Part shown: in pieces, positions 8,984 to 16,990 of the stretch | Position numbering within the stretch: the first letter of the stretch is position 1 | Layout of the letters: each line of letters starts with the position of its first letter | DNA from: JAVEWJ01 sp034004605 | Lineage (GTDB): Bacteria > Patescibacteriota > Gracilibacteria > UBA1369 > LOWO2-01-FULL-3 | Length of the DNA: 64,000 bases | NCBI GenBank assembly: GCA_034004605.1 | Contig: JAVEWJ010000001.1 | Location: 186,001-250,000, forward strand | Direction of reading: 5' to 3' | Made by a program: the position numbers and the translations under genes | The notes under the pieces: model-generated | Told to the model about the DNA's origin: nothing | The model's input: the letters and a program-made list of their open reading frames with translations, nothing else | Databases searched by the model: none

Positions 8984-9012
8984 AAAAAACCGCTCTTATC
9001 GAACGGTTTTTT
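8984..9012. terminator. Bidirectional intrinsic terminator
   Basis: Stem AAAAAACCG (8984-8992) pairs with CGGTTTTTT (9004-9012) around an 11-base loop. Placed between the convergent def and 9030-10205 genes, with a T run on both strands. Confidence 0.75.
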
Positions 9013-9029
9013 GATTGGTTTATTTATAA

Positions 9030-10205
9030 TTATTTCAATTTTTTCTGCTCTACTGCAGCATTTAAAATTTCGCTTGCTCTTTCGATTGTATTTCCTCTTT
9101 TTCCAAAGGAATTACCTTTTTCGAGAGTCTCGAGTGCTTCTTGCCTTGCAGTTTCTAAAGCTTGAACTCTTGCTTGAAGTTGATCAATGGTTGCTTGAAG
9201 TTGATCAATGGTTGCTTTCTGTTCTAATTCTGTTTCTGATGCTTTTTTTCGAGTAGTGGCAAGGGTTTCTTGAAGACTTTCGATTTCTTCTTCTGAAGCT
9301 TTATATGTGGTTTCACGTCTTTTGTTGGCATAGTTTATCTCGCTCGTTAGTTGTTTGATGGAGTCGTCTTGTTCTCTCAATCGAGCTTGATATCCTTGAA
9401 AAAGTCCCGCTATTTGAGAACGAAGCCCTTCCGGGGTAGTAGCTAAGACTTCTGAATCTGAATATTTTTCAAACAATTCCATCGTCTCTCTATAACCTTT
9501 TATAATTTCTTGATTTCTTGAATCTTCTAAATCTGGACTATAAAGCCATAGAGTATCGCCCGAACCAATGTCAACCAACTGCAATTCATCACCTTTGGAA
9601 AAAAGGATATCGTTAGGGGTATTATTTTGTGAGTAATCTTCATACTTATGTACCGGTTCAAGATTAGGTGAAAGCTTTTTTTGTTCTTGCAGATCCAGAG
9701 AAGATAATATTCTATAAAATGCAATTCTTTGACCGATATGGTAATCCGTTTGAAAATCAACTTGGCGTAACTTTATTTTGATCCGATCAGAATTTCTAAG
9801 GGACAAGTTGCCGGAAGAATAATTCGGTAAATACTGTGGCATAACATGAGAACGAAGAGCAAGGAAATTTTCAATCGACCATCTTAAAAAATCCCGTTGT
9901 AGTCCATCAAAGTATTTAAGAAGCTTGTCAAAGTTCATATAATTAAGGTCTTCTTTTTGAAGAAATCCAAGAATTTTATATTGTTCATCCCTTGAAGAGG
10001 CCGCCTCCAAAGCAGTTTCAATAATCTGTTTTATATATTGTCTTAGTACTAGCCTTAACGGCGGACTATCCACTTTAATTTCAATAGCATTAAGAGCAGC
10101 TTCAAATTGTCTCTGATAATTATCCATTTTTTCGTCCTTCTCAATAGCTTTTAGGGTTTCTAAAGTTTTTTGATCGAGAGATACTTCAGCGGGTTTATTG
10201 CTCAT
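9030..10205 (-). CDS. Unknown protein with C-terminal coiled coil
   Basis: A 391-residue protein of unknown function. Residues 1-240 form a mixed, mostly helical domain; from about residue 255 a long heptad-patterned coiled coil runs almost to the end (repeated IDQLQ, QALETARQEALETLE). An exact 21-base tandem duplication (9170-9211) inserts one extra 7-residue heptad (ATIDQLQ twice). No signal peptide or membrane segment. The start ATG at 10203-10205 follows a clear TTGACA promoter. Divergent from 10364-11299. Confidence 0.8.
   Translation of the reverse strand: MSNKPAEVSLDQKTLETLKAIEKDEKMDNYQRQFEAALNAIEIKVDSPPLRLVLRQYIKQIIETALEAASSRDEQYKILGFLQKEDLNYMNFDKLLKYFDGLQRDFLRWSIENFLALRSHVMPQYLPNYSSGNLSLRNSDRIKIKLRQVDFQTDYHIGQRIAFYRILSSLDLQEQKKLSPNLEPVHKYEDYSQNNTPNDILFSKGDELQLVDIGSGDTLWLYSPDLEDSRNQEIIKGYRETMELFEKYSDSEVLATTPEGLRSQIAGLFQGYQARLREQDDSIKQLTSEINYANKRRETTYKASEEEIESLQETLATTRKKASETELEQKATIDQLQATIDQLQARVQALETARQEALETLEKGNSFGKRGNTIERASEILNAAVEQKKLK
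9170..9211. repeat. Exact 21-bp tandem duplication inside a coding region
   Basis: Two identical 21-base units (9170-9190 and 9191-9211) in the coiled-coil part of the gene 9030-10205. The unit equals exactly one heptad, so it extends the coil without breaking frame or register. Confidence 0.9.
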
Positions 10206-10235
10206 AGTTTAAAAAGTTAGATATGATTTTTATCA

Positions 10236-10263
10236 AGATTACACTTTTTTGCTTTTTTGTCAA
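10236..10263 (-). promoter_or_regulatory. Promoter of the coiled-coil gene 9030-10205
   Basis: On the minus strand: TTGACA (10263-10258), 16-base spacer, TAATCT (10241-10236), about 30 bases before the start codon. Confidence 0.7.
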
Positions 10264-10306
10264 GCCCAAGGTTACTCGAATCTTAAGATACATTAATTCT
10301 TGACCC

Positions 10307-10335
10307 TTGTTTCTATATATTTTTTGTGTTATAAT
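10307..10335 (+). promoter_or_regulatory. Promoter of 10364-11299 with extended -10
   Basis: TTGTTT (10307-10312), 17-base spacer, TATAAT (10330-10335) preceded by TG one base upstream (TGTTATAAT). 28 bases before the ATG. Confidence 0.65.
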
Positions 10336-10363
10336 TTTGTGATTGTTTGTAACAAAAATAAAA

Positions 10364-11299
10364 ATGAATAATTATCAATTATTTAGCTCAAGGCTCCTTT
10401 TTATGAGGGGAAATGAAAAAGCTATTTCTTCAGCTATGAGTGATTCAAAATTATTGGGCGATTTGCGTAGACCTGATGACAATGAAGTAGATAAAGGGGA
10501 AGCAAGAACTGAAGAAGAACAAAAACAAATTGAGAAGGAAGTTTCTGATAGAATGGAAAAAGAGATTCAAAAAAGAGCAGATGATATTGCCAGTCAATTA
10601 ACTATTGCTCCAGAAGAAAATGGTTTTAAGTCTCCTGTTGATCAAATTTTAGGCCAAACTCCTTTTAAGGAAGGAGAGTTTGAACAAACTACAGCTGATT
10701 TTGAAAGAGCTAATGAAGTTTATGCATCAAAAACTGTGCAAAACTTTTTAATTGATTTGGTTAATAATGTCGAAAATCCTGATGGATTAGGTAATATTAT
10801 TAGTCAATATGGCGATAGGCGGCTTGGAGGTAGAATCACGATGGGTGATTTTGAAATTAGTGCAGATAATTTAAATACAAAATTATTTAGAGCTTTGGGA
10901 AAACAAAAGGAAAATTTGTTTAGGGATTTAACAAATCCGAATTATATGATTCTTAAAGTTGATGAAGATGTTTACAAAGTTCCAGTTCAAGAGTTTTTTA
11001 CTTACTCAAATAATGGTAGGTCTTTAAAGGCTTTATTGAAAAAAATTAAAAAAGTATATCCCAAATTGGATTCCGAAGAATTATTTAATGCAATAGGCGA
11101 AAAGGCACAAGAATCAGATGTCAAAGGTGGGTTTTATGTAGAAGATCGTCCAGAAAGTGAAGATTTTACTAAGCCAGAAGGCAAAAATCCAAGTTCTGGG
11201 CCTGTTAGGAGTGAAAAAGAAAGTGAAAAAACTGATAAAAATTATCAAGAGTTGATAAATAAAAATAGAGGGGACGTTTATAGTGCTGATAACTTATAA
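10364..11299 (+). CDS. Unknown 311-residue protein
   Basis: A hydrophilic protein without a recognised domain. Residues ~45-80 are a highly charged helix (EEEQKQIEKEVSDRMEKEIQKR); the central part (about 120-245) looks folded (FLIDLVNNV, NYMILKVDEDVYKVP); the last ~60 residues are disordered and rich in Glu, Lys, Ser and Pro. I start at ATG 10364 rather than the in-frame TTG at 10343, because the sequence context resembles other starts here and the promoter lies just upstream. No membrane segment. It ends before a strong terminator. Confidence 0.75.
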   Translation: MNNYQLFSSRLLFMRGNEKAISSAMSDSKLLGDLRRPDDNEVDKGEARTEEEQKQIEKEVSDRMEKEIQKRADDIASQLTIAPEENGFKSPVDQILGQTPFKEGEFEQTTADFERANEVYASKTVQNFLIDLVNNVENPDGLGNIISQYGDRRLGGRITMGDFEISADNLNTKLFRALGKQKENLFRDLTNPNYMILKVDEDVYKVPVQEFFTYSNNGRSLKALLKKIKKVYPKLDSEELFNAIGEKAQESDVKGGFYVEDRPESEDFTKPEGKNPSSGPVRSEKESEKTDKNYQELINKNRGDVYSADNL

Positions 11300-11308
11300 T
11301 TAGAATAT

Positions 11309-11350
11309 CTGGCGTCATTTTCCTTTGAGGATTTTGACGCCAGTTTTTTT
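11309..11350 (+). terminator. Intrinsic terminator
   Basis: Perfect 9-bp stem CTGGCGTCA (11309-11317) with TGACGCCAG (11335-11343), then seven T. Ends the plus-strand unit 10364-11299; its right end overlaps the stop of the convergent lipoprotein gene. Confidence 0.85.
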
Positions 11351-11828
11351 ATCGAGTATTACTTGTATTAAAGCCCTTTGACTCTATTACGAGGCAAATT
11401 TGGACTTTTTCCTCCTTGGGAAAAGTTTTACAGTAATCTCGAAGTGTCCTTTGGAATCGCCTTTTTAAGCTATCTTTTCTCCTTTTGGAAGATTTTTTTT
11501 GCTCTTGGACATTTTTTTCCATGCAGTGCAGATAGCACTGTCTTTGGTTCTGAATGTCTGAGATTTTTTTGCATTCTTCCTCGGAGATTTCTTGCGTGCT
11601 TTTCTGGGGCTTAGACCTTTTGACTTCGACAACTTTAGACCTTTCTTGGTCTTTGTTAGCCTCATCTTGGTCTTTATTGGCTTCTTCTTGAGCCTCTTTA
11701 GACCTTTCCTGGTCTTTGTTGGCTTCTTCTTTTTTTGTGGTTGTTGCTTGAGTTTCTGAATGCGTTTGATCACACCCCGTCAGAAGAGTGATCCCCATGA
11801 ATAAGACCAATGCAAAGTATTTTTGCAT
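11349..11828 (-). CDS. Predicted lipoprotein with charged repeats and C-terminal cysteines
   Basis: A 159-residue predicted lipoprotein: hydrophobic signal MQKYFALVLFMGITLLTGC with lipobox LLTG-C (Cys19). It is followed by a hydrophilic repeat region in which the unit EANKDQ(E/D) recurs three times, then a basic C-terminal domain with five cysteines spaced C-x11-C-x3-C ... C-x11-C. The start is the internal ATG at 11826-11828, preceded on the mRNA by GGAG at good spacing and by a strong promoter; the longer upstream frame would bury the signal peptide. It would be lipidated by Lgt (34498-35283). Function unknown. Confidence 0.75.
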   Translation of the reverse strand: MQKYFALVLFMGITLLTGCDQTHSETQATTTKKEEANKDQERSKEAQEEANKDQDEANKDQERSKVVEVKRSKPQKSTQEISEEECKKISDIQNQRQCYLHCMEKNVQEQKKSSKRRKDSLKRRFQRTLRDYCKTFPKEEKVQICLVIESKGFNTSNTR

Positions 11829-11886
11829 GTTTGATTTCTCCGTTGTTGAAAAGAAAGGCTTGTTGTGTTTTAAAAGGACAGAATTA

Positions 11887-11915
11887 ATTCTCGCACATTT
11901 TCCCACTTCTGTCAA
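11887..11915 (-). promoter_or_regulatory. Promoter of the predicted lipoprotein gene
   Basis: On the minus strand: TTGACA (11915-11910), 17-base spacer, GAGAAT (11892-11887). The transcript would have a leader of roughly 50 bases ending in a GGAG Shine-Dalgarno. Confidence 0.7.
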
Positions 11916-12040
11916 CCACCTGTTTGCTGTGATTGATATACATTACGCAGATATTGGACACGGAAAATGAACTAGAGGGATTTTAAAGCCTAAAAAAGGG
12001 CAATGGGGTAATCGTAAAAAACATGAAAAATAACAAGAAT

Positions 12041-12454
12041 TTAAACTGATAGTTCTTTTATCGTAAAGTCATTTTCGATTTCTCGAATTAAAAAGACCAT
12101 CTCCATGAGTGCTGCTAAAAGGCTTCTGTCTCTTGTTATTATACAGTCAAAATCAAATTTTTCTGAATTTTCAAACAAATTTTCCGGCTTATGTTTTTTT
12201 GATAAATAATCTCTTCTAAAAAATAATTTTGAAAAAATATCTTCAAACAAATCATATCGATACTTTTCAAGTTCCGCAGGAAGTAGTGATTTATAATTTT
12301 CGAGTTCGAAAATTATATCGTTTAATGTATCAAAAGAAATAAACGGAGATTCTATTCTGCTAAGAATAAATTTTACTGAGTTTTTTCTTTCTTCTTGCAA
12401 TCTTAATTCGAAATCTAACTCTGGCTGGGTTAGTCTATTTAGTCCTTGAAACAT
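12041..12454 (-). CDS. Unknown helical protein
   Basis: A 137-residue, charged, mostly helical soluble protein without a recognised family. No signal peptide or membrane segment. Start ATG at 12452-12454; no Shine-Dalgarno. Preceded by a promoter whose -10 lies inside a perfect inverted repeat (12533-12549), suggesting regulation. Monocistronic as far as can be seen. Confidence 0.65.
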   Translation of the reverse strand: MFQGLNRLTQPELDFELRLQEERKNSVKFILSRIESPFISFDTLNDIIFELENYKSLLPAELEKYRYDLFEDIFSKLFFRRDYLSKKHKPENLFENSEKFDFDCIITRDRSLLAALMEMVFLIREIENDFTIKELSV

Positions 12455-12532
12455 TTTTTTGTAATTTTAATAAATATTTTTTATTAAGCTCTAAAAAAAG
12501 AGATCTTTTACTATATTTACAAATTGAACGAC

Positions 12533-12565
12533 ATGTAATTATATTACATTTTGCACATATTGCAA
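12533..12565 (-). promoter_or_regulatory. Promoter with -10 inside a palindrome
   Basis: On the minus strand: TTGCAA (12565-12560), 16-base spacer, TATAAT (12543-12538). The -10 sits within a perfect inverted repeat, ATGTAAT (12533-12539) / ATTACAT (12543-12549) with a 3-base centre, a plausible operator. Leader to the ATG of 12041-12454 about 77 bases. Confidence 0.6.
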
Positions 12566-12652
12566 GCTTTTCGTTTTGAACTTCTAGAATACTGCAAAAT
12601 GTTATTGAAATTGCAAAAAAAGATATGTTTTTTTAATTATTTCTTGGAGCTT

Positions 12653-13264
12653 TTAGTTTAGCCATTTTTTAAAATCTTCGATAAAATCTTTAAAGCTTTT
12701 TTTGTCGGAATTAAGCTTTTCTTCGTCTGAAAGGTCGCCAACGGGGAGGCTTTGATCGGGGAATATCAAAAAACTGTCCATGGGATAGCCAGGACGAAAG
12801 TGTGGGGAGAACTTTTCCGCAACTTTGTCTTCTCTTGTGTGGTGAGTAAAGAAAATTTCTTCGTTTTCTTTATTGGTAAAGGCGATTGCCATGTTCCAAA
12901 TGAATTTTTTGTCTTTTTGCGGATATTTTATGAAAGTTTCTCTCCAAAATTCTATAATTTCAAGGTCGCTTAATTCTCGATCTTTACTCGCTCTTCTTAT
13001 ATAGACTCCCGGTTGTTCGTTTTCTGGAAGAAAATTGGTCATTACTGCTTCATCGACTGCTAGTGTAGGAAGACCGCTCAATCGTGAATACTCGCGCACT
13101 TTAAGGAGCGCATTTTCGAGAGGTGTGTGGTGCGGTTCCTCCACTTTGTGAGAAATACCGGCATCGTTTAAAGAAAGGTACTTAAAATCGCTAATGTCTT
13201 TGAGAAGACCGCTAAAGCGCGCGAATTTGCCGGGATTGTGTGTGGCTATTAGTATTTCTTTCAT
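12653..13264 (-). CDS. HAM1/RdgB-like nucleoside triphosphate pyrophosphatase
   Basis: A 203-residue protein of the HAM1 (ITPase) family, whose members hydrolyse non-canonical purine NTPs such as ITP and XTP to keep them out of DNA and RNA. The N-terminal ATHNPGK signature (about residues 7-13), the ENALLKVREY segment and the C-terminal DSFLIFPDQ...GDLSDEEK region match the family layout. The usual ADDSGL active-site segment is replaced by AVDEAVM, so specificity may differ. It diverges from the LCIB-like gene. Confidence 0.75.
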   Translation of the reverse strand: MKEILIATHNPGKFARFSGLLKDISDFKYLSLNDAGISHKVEEPHHTPLENALLKVREYSRLSGLPTLAVDEAVMTNFLPENEQPGVYIRRASKDRELSDLEIIEFWRETFIKYPQKDKKFIWNMAIAFTNKENEEIFFTHHTREDKVAEKFSPHFRPGYPMDSFLIFPDQSLPVGDLSDEEKLNSDKKSFKDFIEDFKKWLN

Positions 13265-13385
13265 GTGTTTTTTATATACTTTCGAAGTTTTTCAAACAAG
13301 CGAAATCCTTTGGTTTTGTTTTTTAGACTTGATTTCTTTTAATTTTCAAGGTAAAAAATTTCACTTTATAAATAACAATAATAAA

Positions 13386-14189
13386 ATGATTAATGATTTT
13401 TTAAAAGGATATTTTGACGAGGCAAAGGTGTTTACACCTCACGAATTTGCGAGGGAGGCTGTGGGAAAAATGCAGGAGACCAGCGCTATTCTCGGAGTAA
13501 ACGGAATAGGAGCGACAATACTTTGTTCGGATGATCAGTGTTCAGCAGTGAAAGACGCCATTTCAGAGGGTGTTGCTAAAGAAATCGGGCCAAGTTATGG
13601 AGACCAGGTGAATGACTATCTTGCAAACAACAGATATCAGAGACGACCTTTCGGTGGTATTTTCATGCCTGGAAGCACATGGAGATCTCTTTCTCCGGCG
13701 GTTCACCATCTTCCTCAAAAAATAAAGGATCCGGCTCTTATTCTTTGGAATTTTCCGCATATCGGTTTTAACGGGGACGAGAATTCTTTTGGAAACTTTA
13801 TCAGAGACGGTCATGAAAAACACACGACTTCCTGCGGAGCGCTTTGTGCCGTTTATAAGGCGATAATGAATGGACAAGAAATGCCGGAGGATCAGGATAA
13901 AGATGTATTAGAGCTTCATTCATACATTCGAAATATTATCGAAACAAATGGCATTTCAGACGAAGAAAACGGGCTTGGAATTTTGAAGACAACAATTTTT
14001 GCTCAGAGAGAACAAATCGGAAGGCTTGTAAACGAGCTTAAAATTCTTTCCGCCAAAGAAAGCGTGAAAGTGCTTCTTTTCAGCGGTATAGAAATCGACA
14101 CCAACAACGAAGGAGAAAACGCAGATGATGATCTTTTGGCCGTGACCGATACTGTTTTTATTGAAAACGGCGAGGAGACGAGGCTTTAA
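13386..14189 (+). CDS. LCIB-like putative carbonic anhydrase (LCIB_C_CA family)
   Basis: A 267-residue protein resembling the limiting-CO2-inducible B (LCIB) family, zinc proteins with a beta-carbonic-anhydrase-like fold. I base this on three landmarks in family order: a CSDD segment (Cys47, Asp49), the FGGIFMPGSTWRSLSPAVHH block (about residues 89-108; family pattern GG...P..G...F..HVPD), and WNFPHIGF...GH....TSCGAL with His125 and Cys150. These would give the Cys/His/Cys zinc set. The Arg usually two residues after the Asp is Gln51 here, so activity is uncertain. Start at ATG 13386; the upstream frame overlaps the divergent gene. Its 3' end overlaps the convergent FAD enzyme by 32 bases. 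Confidence 0.6.
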   Translation: MINDFLKGYFDEAKVFTPHEFAREAVGKMQETSAILGVNGIGATILCSDDQCSAVKDAISEGVAKEIGPSYGDQVNDYLANNRYQRRPFGGIFMPGSTWRSLSPAVHHLPQKIKDPALILWNFPHIGFNGDENSFGNFIRDGHEKHTTSCGALCAVYKAIMNGQEMPEDQDKDVLELHSYIRNIIETNGISDEENGLGILKTTIFAQREQIGRLVNELKILSAKESVKVLLFSGIEIDTNNEGENADDDLLAVTDTVFIENGEETRL

Positions 14190-15426
14190 AAAAATCCAGG
14201 AATATAGAGACGGCGTATTTGATAAGCAAAAAATAGTTTTTGGGTTTTACGATGAAACCGATTAGGCTCTTTTGTTTGTCTCTGCTATCGCAAAAATGAT
14301 TGATAAAGTTTTCGCTGTCTCTATTTATGATGTCGAAAAGTAAGTCGAAGCTGCGATTTGACTTCATTCTGTCCCATAAAAATCTATAAAGAAGTTGTTT
14401 TTTGTAATAGGTCAGAATTTTGTTGTGCAACTGCATTTCTTTGTTGAAAATTTTAAGCGAAGAAGGCTTTCCCTGAAGGACTTTCGGAACAAGTTTTGAA
14501 GCTACAATTCCCGAAAGAATCGCTCCCTTAATTCCATCAGCGGCAAAAGCTCCGCAAAAACCGGCGGCGTCTCCGAGAAGAAGAGTGTCTTTCGTGAAGA
14601 TGTTTTTAAGTGGCCCACTGATTGGAATTGTGTTTGTGAAGCTTAAAATTTCGTCCGTATCTTTTTCGATTTCGATAATGTTTTTTTCTTTTAGAATCCG
14701 AATAAATTCTTCGAGTTTATTTTCGGAAGCGTCTTTCATGTGCTTTGCCAAACCAAGACGAAAAGCCGGTTTTCCGTTTAAAATAGTAGGAGAAAGCCAA
14801 CCACCATATCCCAAAGAAAAGTCTCCGAACCAAAAATGATAAACGGTTTTTTCGGGAGAAGTTCCCAGCTTTATTTTTCCATAAAAAACTTTTTCAAAAC
14901 CCACCAAAAGCTTTTTGTTTTGAGAAAGGCCGGATGTTTTTTTTGCGACACCCGAACCTGCGCCGTCGGCCCCGATTAAAAACTTTGACCTTACGGTTTG
15001 AAGTTTTCCGTTTGATAAATATTCAATTTTCAAAGGGTATTTTTCTGTTTCTTCTCTGATTAGATTTTTAAATACCGAATTTATTTCGAGGGTGACATTT
15101 CCAGGAAGATTCTCGGACATTTTCTTGAGCAAAGCCGGTGTGTCGGTGGAATAAATCCAGGGCTCTTTTGTGTCCGAAAAAAGGACTCTTCTAAAATCCG
15201 TTCCCACAACGGCTATTTTTGTAATTTGGTTTGGTAAAAAAGGCTTGGGATCAAAAAAAGTTTCGATAAGCTCTTTTGTGGCTTTGGTAATAAGACCTGT
15301 GGATTCGATATGACTATCGAGCTTTTTCTTGCGGTCGAGAATAAGAATTTTGAGGTTTTTTGGAAGATGATGGCTGGCGGAAAGCCCGGCAAAACCTGCG
15401 CCGATAATAACAATGTCGTAATACAT
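14158..15426 (-). CDS. FAD-dependent oxidoreductase, geranylgeranyl reductase-like
   Basis: A 422-residue flavoprotein. The N-terminal dinucleotide-binding motif IIGAGFAGLSAS (about residues 7-18), the middle FLIGADGAGSGVAK motif and the second FAD motif LLLGDAAGFCGAFAADGIKGAI (about 290-310) are those of the group containing geranylgeranyl reductases and PHBH-type hydroxylases. Such enzymes reduce or oxidise isoprenoid chains or aromatic rings; the GDAAG...G.GI..A pattern favours the GGR branch. The substrate is unknown; a lipid or polyprenyl carrier is possible. Overlaps the LCIB-like gene end to end by 32 bases. Confidence 0.75.
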   Translation of the reverse strand: MYYDIVIIGAGFAGLSASHHLPKNLKILILDRKKKLDSHIESTGLITKATKELIETFFDPKPFLPNQITKIAVVGTDFRRVLFSDTKEPWIYSTDTPALLKKMSENLPGNVTLEINSVFKNLIREETEKYPLKIEYLSNGKLQTVRSKFLIGADGAGSGVAKKTSGLSQNKKLLVGFEKVFYGKIKLGTSPEKTVYHFWFGDFSLGYGGWLSPTILNGKPAFRLGLAKHMKDASENKLEEFIRILKEKNIIEIEKDTDEILSFTNTIPISGPLKNIFTKDTLLLGDAAGFCGAFAADGIKGAILSGIVASKLVPKVLQGKPSSLKIFNKEMQLHNKILTYYKKQLLYRFLWDRMKSNRSFDLLFDIINRDSENFINHFCDSRDKQKSLIGFIVKPKNYFLLIKYAVSIFLDFFKASSPRRFQ

Positions 15427-15498
15427 ATTAATTTTTACACATCTTGACTTTTGCTGTGTTTCTGTTTTAATTAAGTGCTTTTATTTTAACAAAATTAA

Positions 15499-15858
15499 AT
15501 GAACAAACAAATAGAGATACAGGGCGGAAATAATTCTTTCGATTTGGGGAATTATTTGGGACAATATTTGGAAGAGGCGACACATGTTCGTGAAGTGTGT
15601 GAACGAATTTCCGAGGCGCTTAAAACGGATCGACAACGAGAAGTGTTTTCCGGTCTAATTGATGGCAAAAACCATACTGAAATTGCAGAAGAATTGGGAG
15701 TGACGGACAGTAGAATCGGCCAAATCGTTTTTCAAATTCAAATGACGGCTATTTCGGTTCTTGAAGAATTGGAAGGCAGAGATTTTTCGCATCTGGCGGA
15801 GAGAAAAAGGACTCCGGCTCAACATAAGGCGTTTTTGAGGAGAAACGGAATCGAGTAG
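15499..15858 (+). CDS. Stand-alone sigma-70 region 4-like DNA-binding protein
   Basis: A 119-residue protein whose middle (about residues 45-85: DRQREVFSGLIDGKNHTEIAEELGVTDSRIGQIV) is a sigma-70 region 4 helix-turn-helix. No region 2 is present, so it cannot melt a promoter alone; it may act as a small regulator, an anti-sigma competitor or a co-sigma. The N-terminal 45 residues are acidic and unassigned. Convergent with the FemAB-like gene, five bases apart. Confidence 0.7.
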   Translation: MNKQIEIQGGNNSFDLGNYLGQYLEEATHVREVCERISEALKTDRQREVFSGLIDGKNHTEIAEELGVTDSRIGQIVFQIQMTAISVLEELEGRDFSHLAERKRTPAQHKAFLRRNGIE

Positions 15859-15863
15859 GCTTA

Positions 15864-16856
15864 TTAAGAGTGCTCTTTAAACTTTTTATAAATTCTAAAA
15901 AGAAGATAAAGGGCTTTTTTGAAGGGAAAATCTTGTGCGGGGAAGTAGGAAATGCGATTTCCGCCGAATTTTAGTTTGAAATCGGTGACGCCGGCCCATG
16001 GGTGATTTTTGACATTCTGCGGTGAAATTCCGAGGAAATCATAGAATTTAAGGCCGCGATTTTTTGAATCTTGAATTGCCGTCCACTGTAAAAGGTATGG
16101 CGCCATCACATTTCTGTGAGCGTTTGAAGAGGCTCCGTAATAGTAAATCGCTGTGTCCTTATAGAAAGTGGCAAGCAGGCCTGCAATAATTTCACCCTTG
16201 TAGCTGGCAAGATAAAGAGTTGCCATATTTTTCGGAGAAAGCTCTTCCAGCATTGTTTCATAATATCGCTTGGGGTGCCCGAAAAAGCCATCTCTTTTTG
16301 TTGTCTCTTCAATTAGAGTGTGGAATTTATCGATATGCTCGGGCTTTTCGCATTTAAACACTTCTACGCCGTTTTTTTGGGCCACTTTGATGTTGTATCG
16401 TCCTTTCGGGTGCATTTGTTTTAAAATCTCTTCTGGTGGCATTGTAAGATCTAACACGAGGGTGTTTTCGGGTTGGGGAGAGTGAGATTTTAGAAACCCT
16501 GGAAACAGTTTTCCTTCCGTTTGGAGGGTGGGGGGATCTATTCTTAAGAAAACCGCATTTTGTTCTTTGGAGATTGGTTTAAGGAAGTCTGCAAGTTGTA
16601 CGGGGTCAATATTTAGAGGTCCGCGAGGGCAATAGAAAAAGGAATATTTTTTAAAAAGGTTCATTTTGAAGACTAAAGTGCCCCCGACTATTCGATCGTT
16701 TTTATCTTTTTCAACGACAATAAAATAGCTTTGCTCTCTTGATTTTGCTTTAATTTTAAAATCGGCAAAATCGGTTGACTGGAAAATCGAAGAGGCATTT
16801 TCTTGTATCAAAAATTGCTCAAACTTCGCGTAATTTATAGGGGATAAAATTTCCAT
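15864..16856 (-). CDS. FemAB-like aminoacyl transferase
   Basis: A 330-residue protein of the FemAB / lipid II peptide-bridge transferase family (GNAT-like fold), whose members add amino acids from aminoacyl-tRNA to the peptidoglycan stem peptide. Diagnostic parts: NIKVAQKNGVEVF in the middle, IYYYGASSNAHRNVMAPYLLQW and the C-terminal YDFLGIS...GVTDFKLKFGG. Start at ATG 16854-16856 (MEILSPIN); the upstream frame is a low-complexity extension. It fits the cell-wall genes elsewhere in the window, though the amino acid added is unknown. Confidence 0.82.
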   Translation of the reverse strand: MEILSPINYAKFEQFLIQENASSIFQSTDFADFKIKAKSREQSYFIVVEKDKNDRIVGGTLVFKMNLFKKYSFFYCPRGPLNIDPVQLADFLKPISKEQNAVFLRIDPPTLQTEGKLFPGFLKSHSPQPENTLVLDLTMPPEEILKQMHPKGRYNIKVAQKNGVEVFKCEKPEHIDKFHTLIEETTKRDGFFGHPKRYYETMLEELSPKNMATLYLASYKGEIIAGLLATFYKDTAIYYYGASSNAHRNVMAPYLLQWTAIQDSKNRGLKFYDFLGISPQNVKNHPWAGVTDFKLKFGGNRISYFPAQDFPFKKALYLLFRIYKKFKEHS

Positions 16857-16937
16857 AATTTTATTATTTTGGTGATATTTTAAACATTTTTTATAAAAAA
16901 GATAATAAAAAACAAAGTGTACCAATCTTTTCAAGAT

Positions 16938-16966
16938 TTGACAAGCCTTGATGTAGTGCGTAGAAT
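16938..16966 (+). promoter_or_regulatory. Near-consensus sigma70-type promoter
   Basis: TTGACA (16938-16943), 17-base spacer, TAGAAT (16961-16966), 24 bases before the ATG at 16991. Confidence 0.8.
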
Positions 16967-16990
16967 GGTGTGGTTTTAACTGTATTTACT

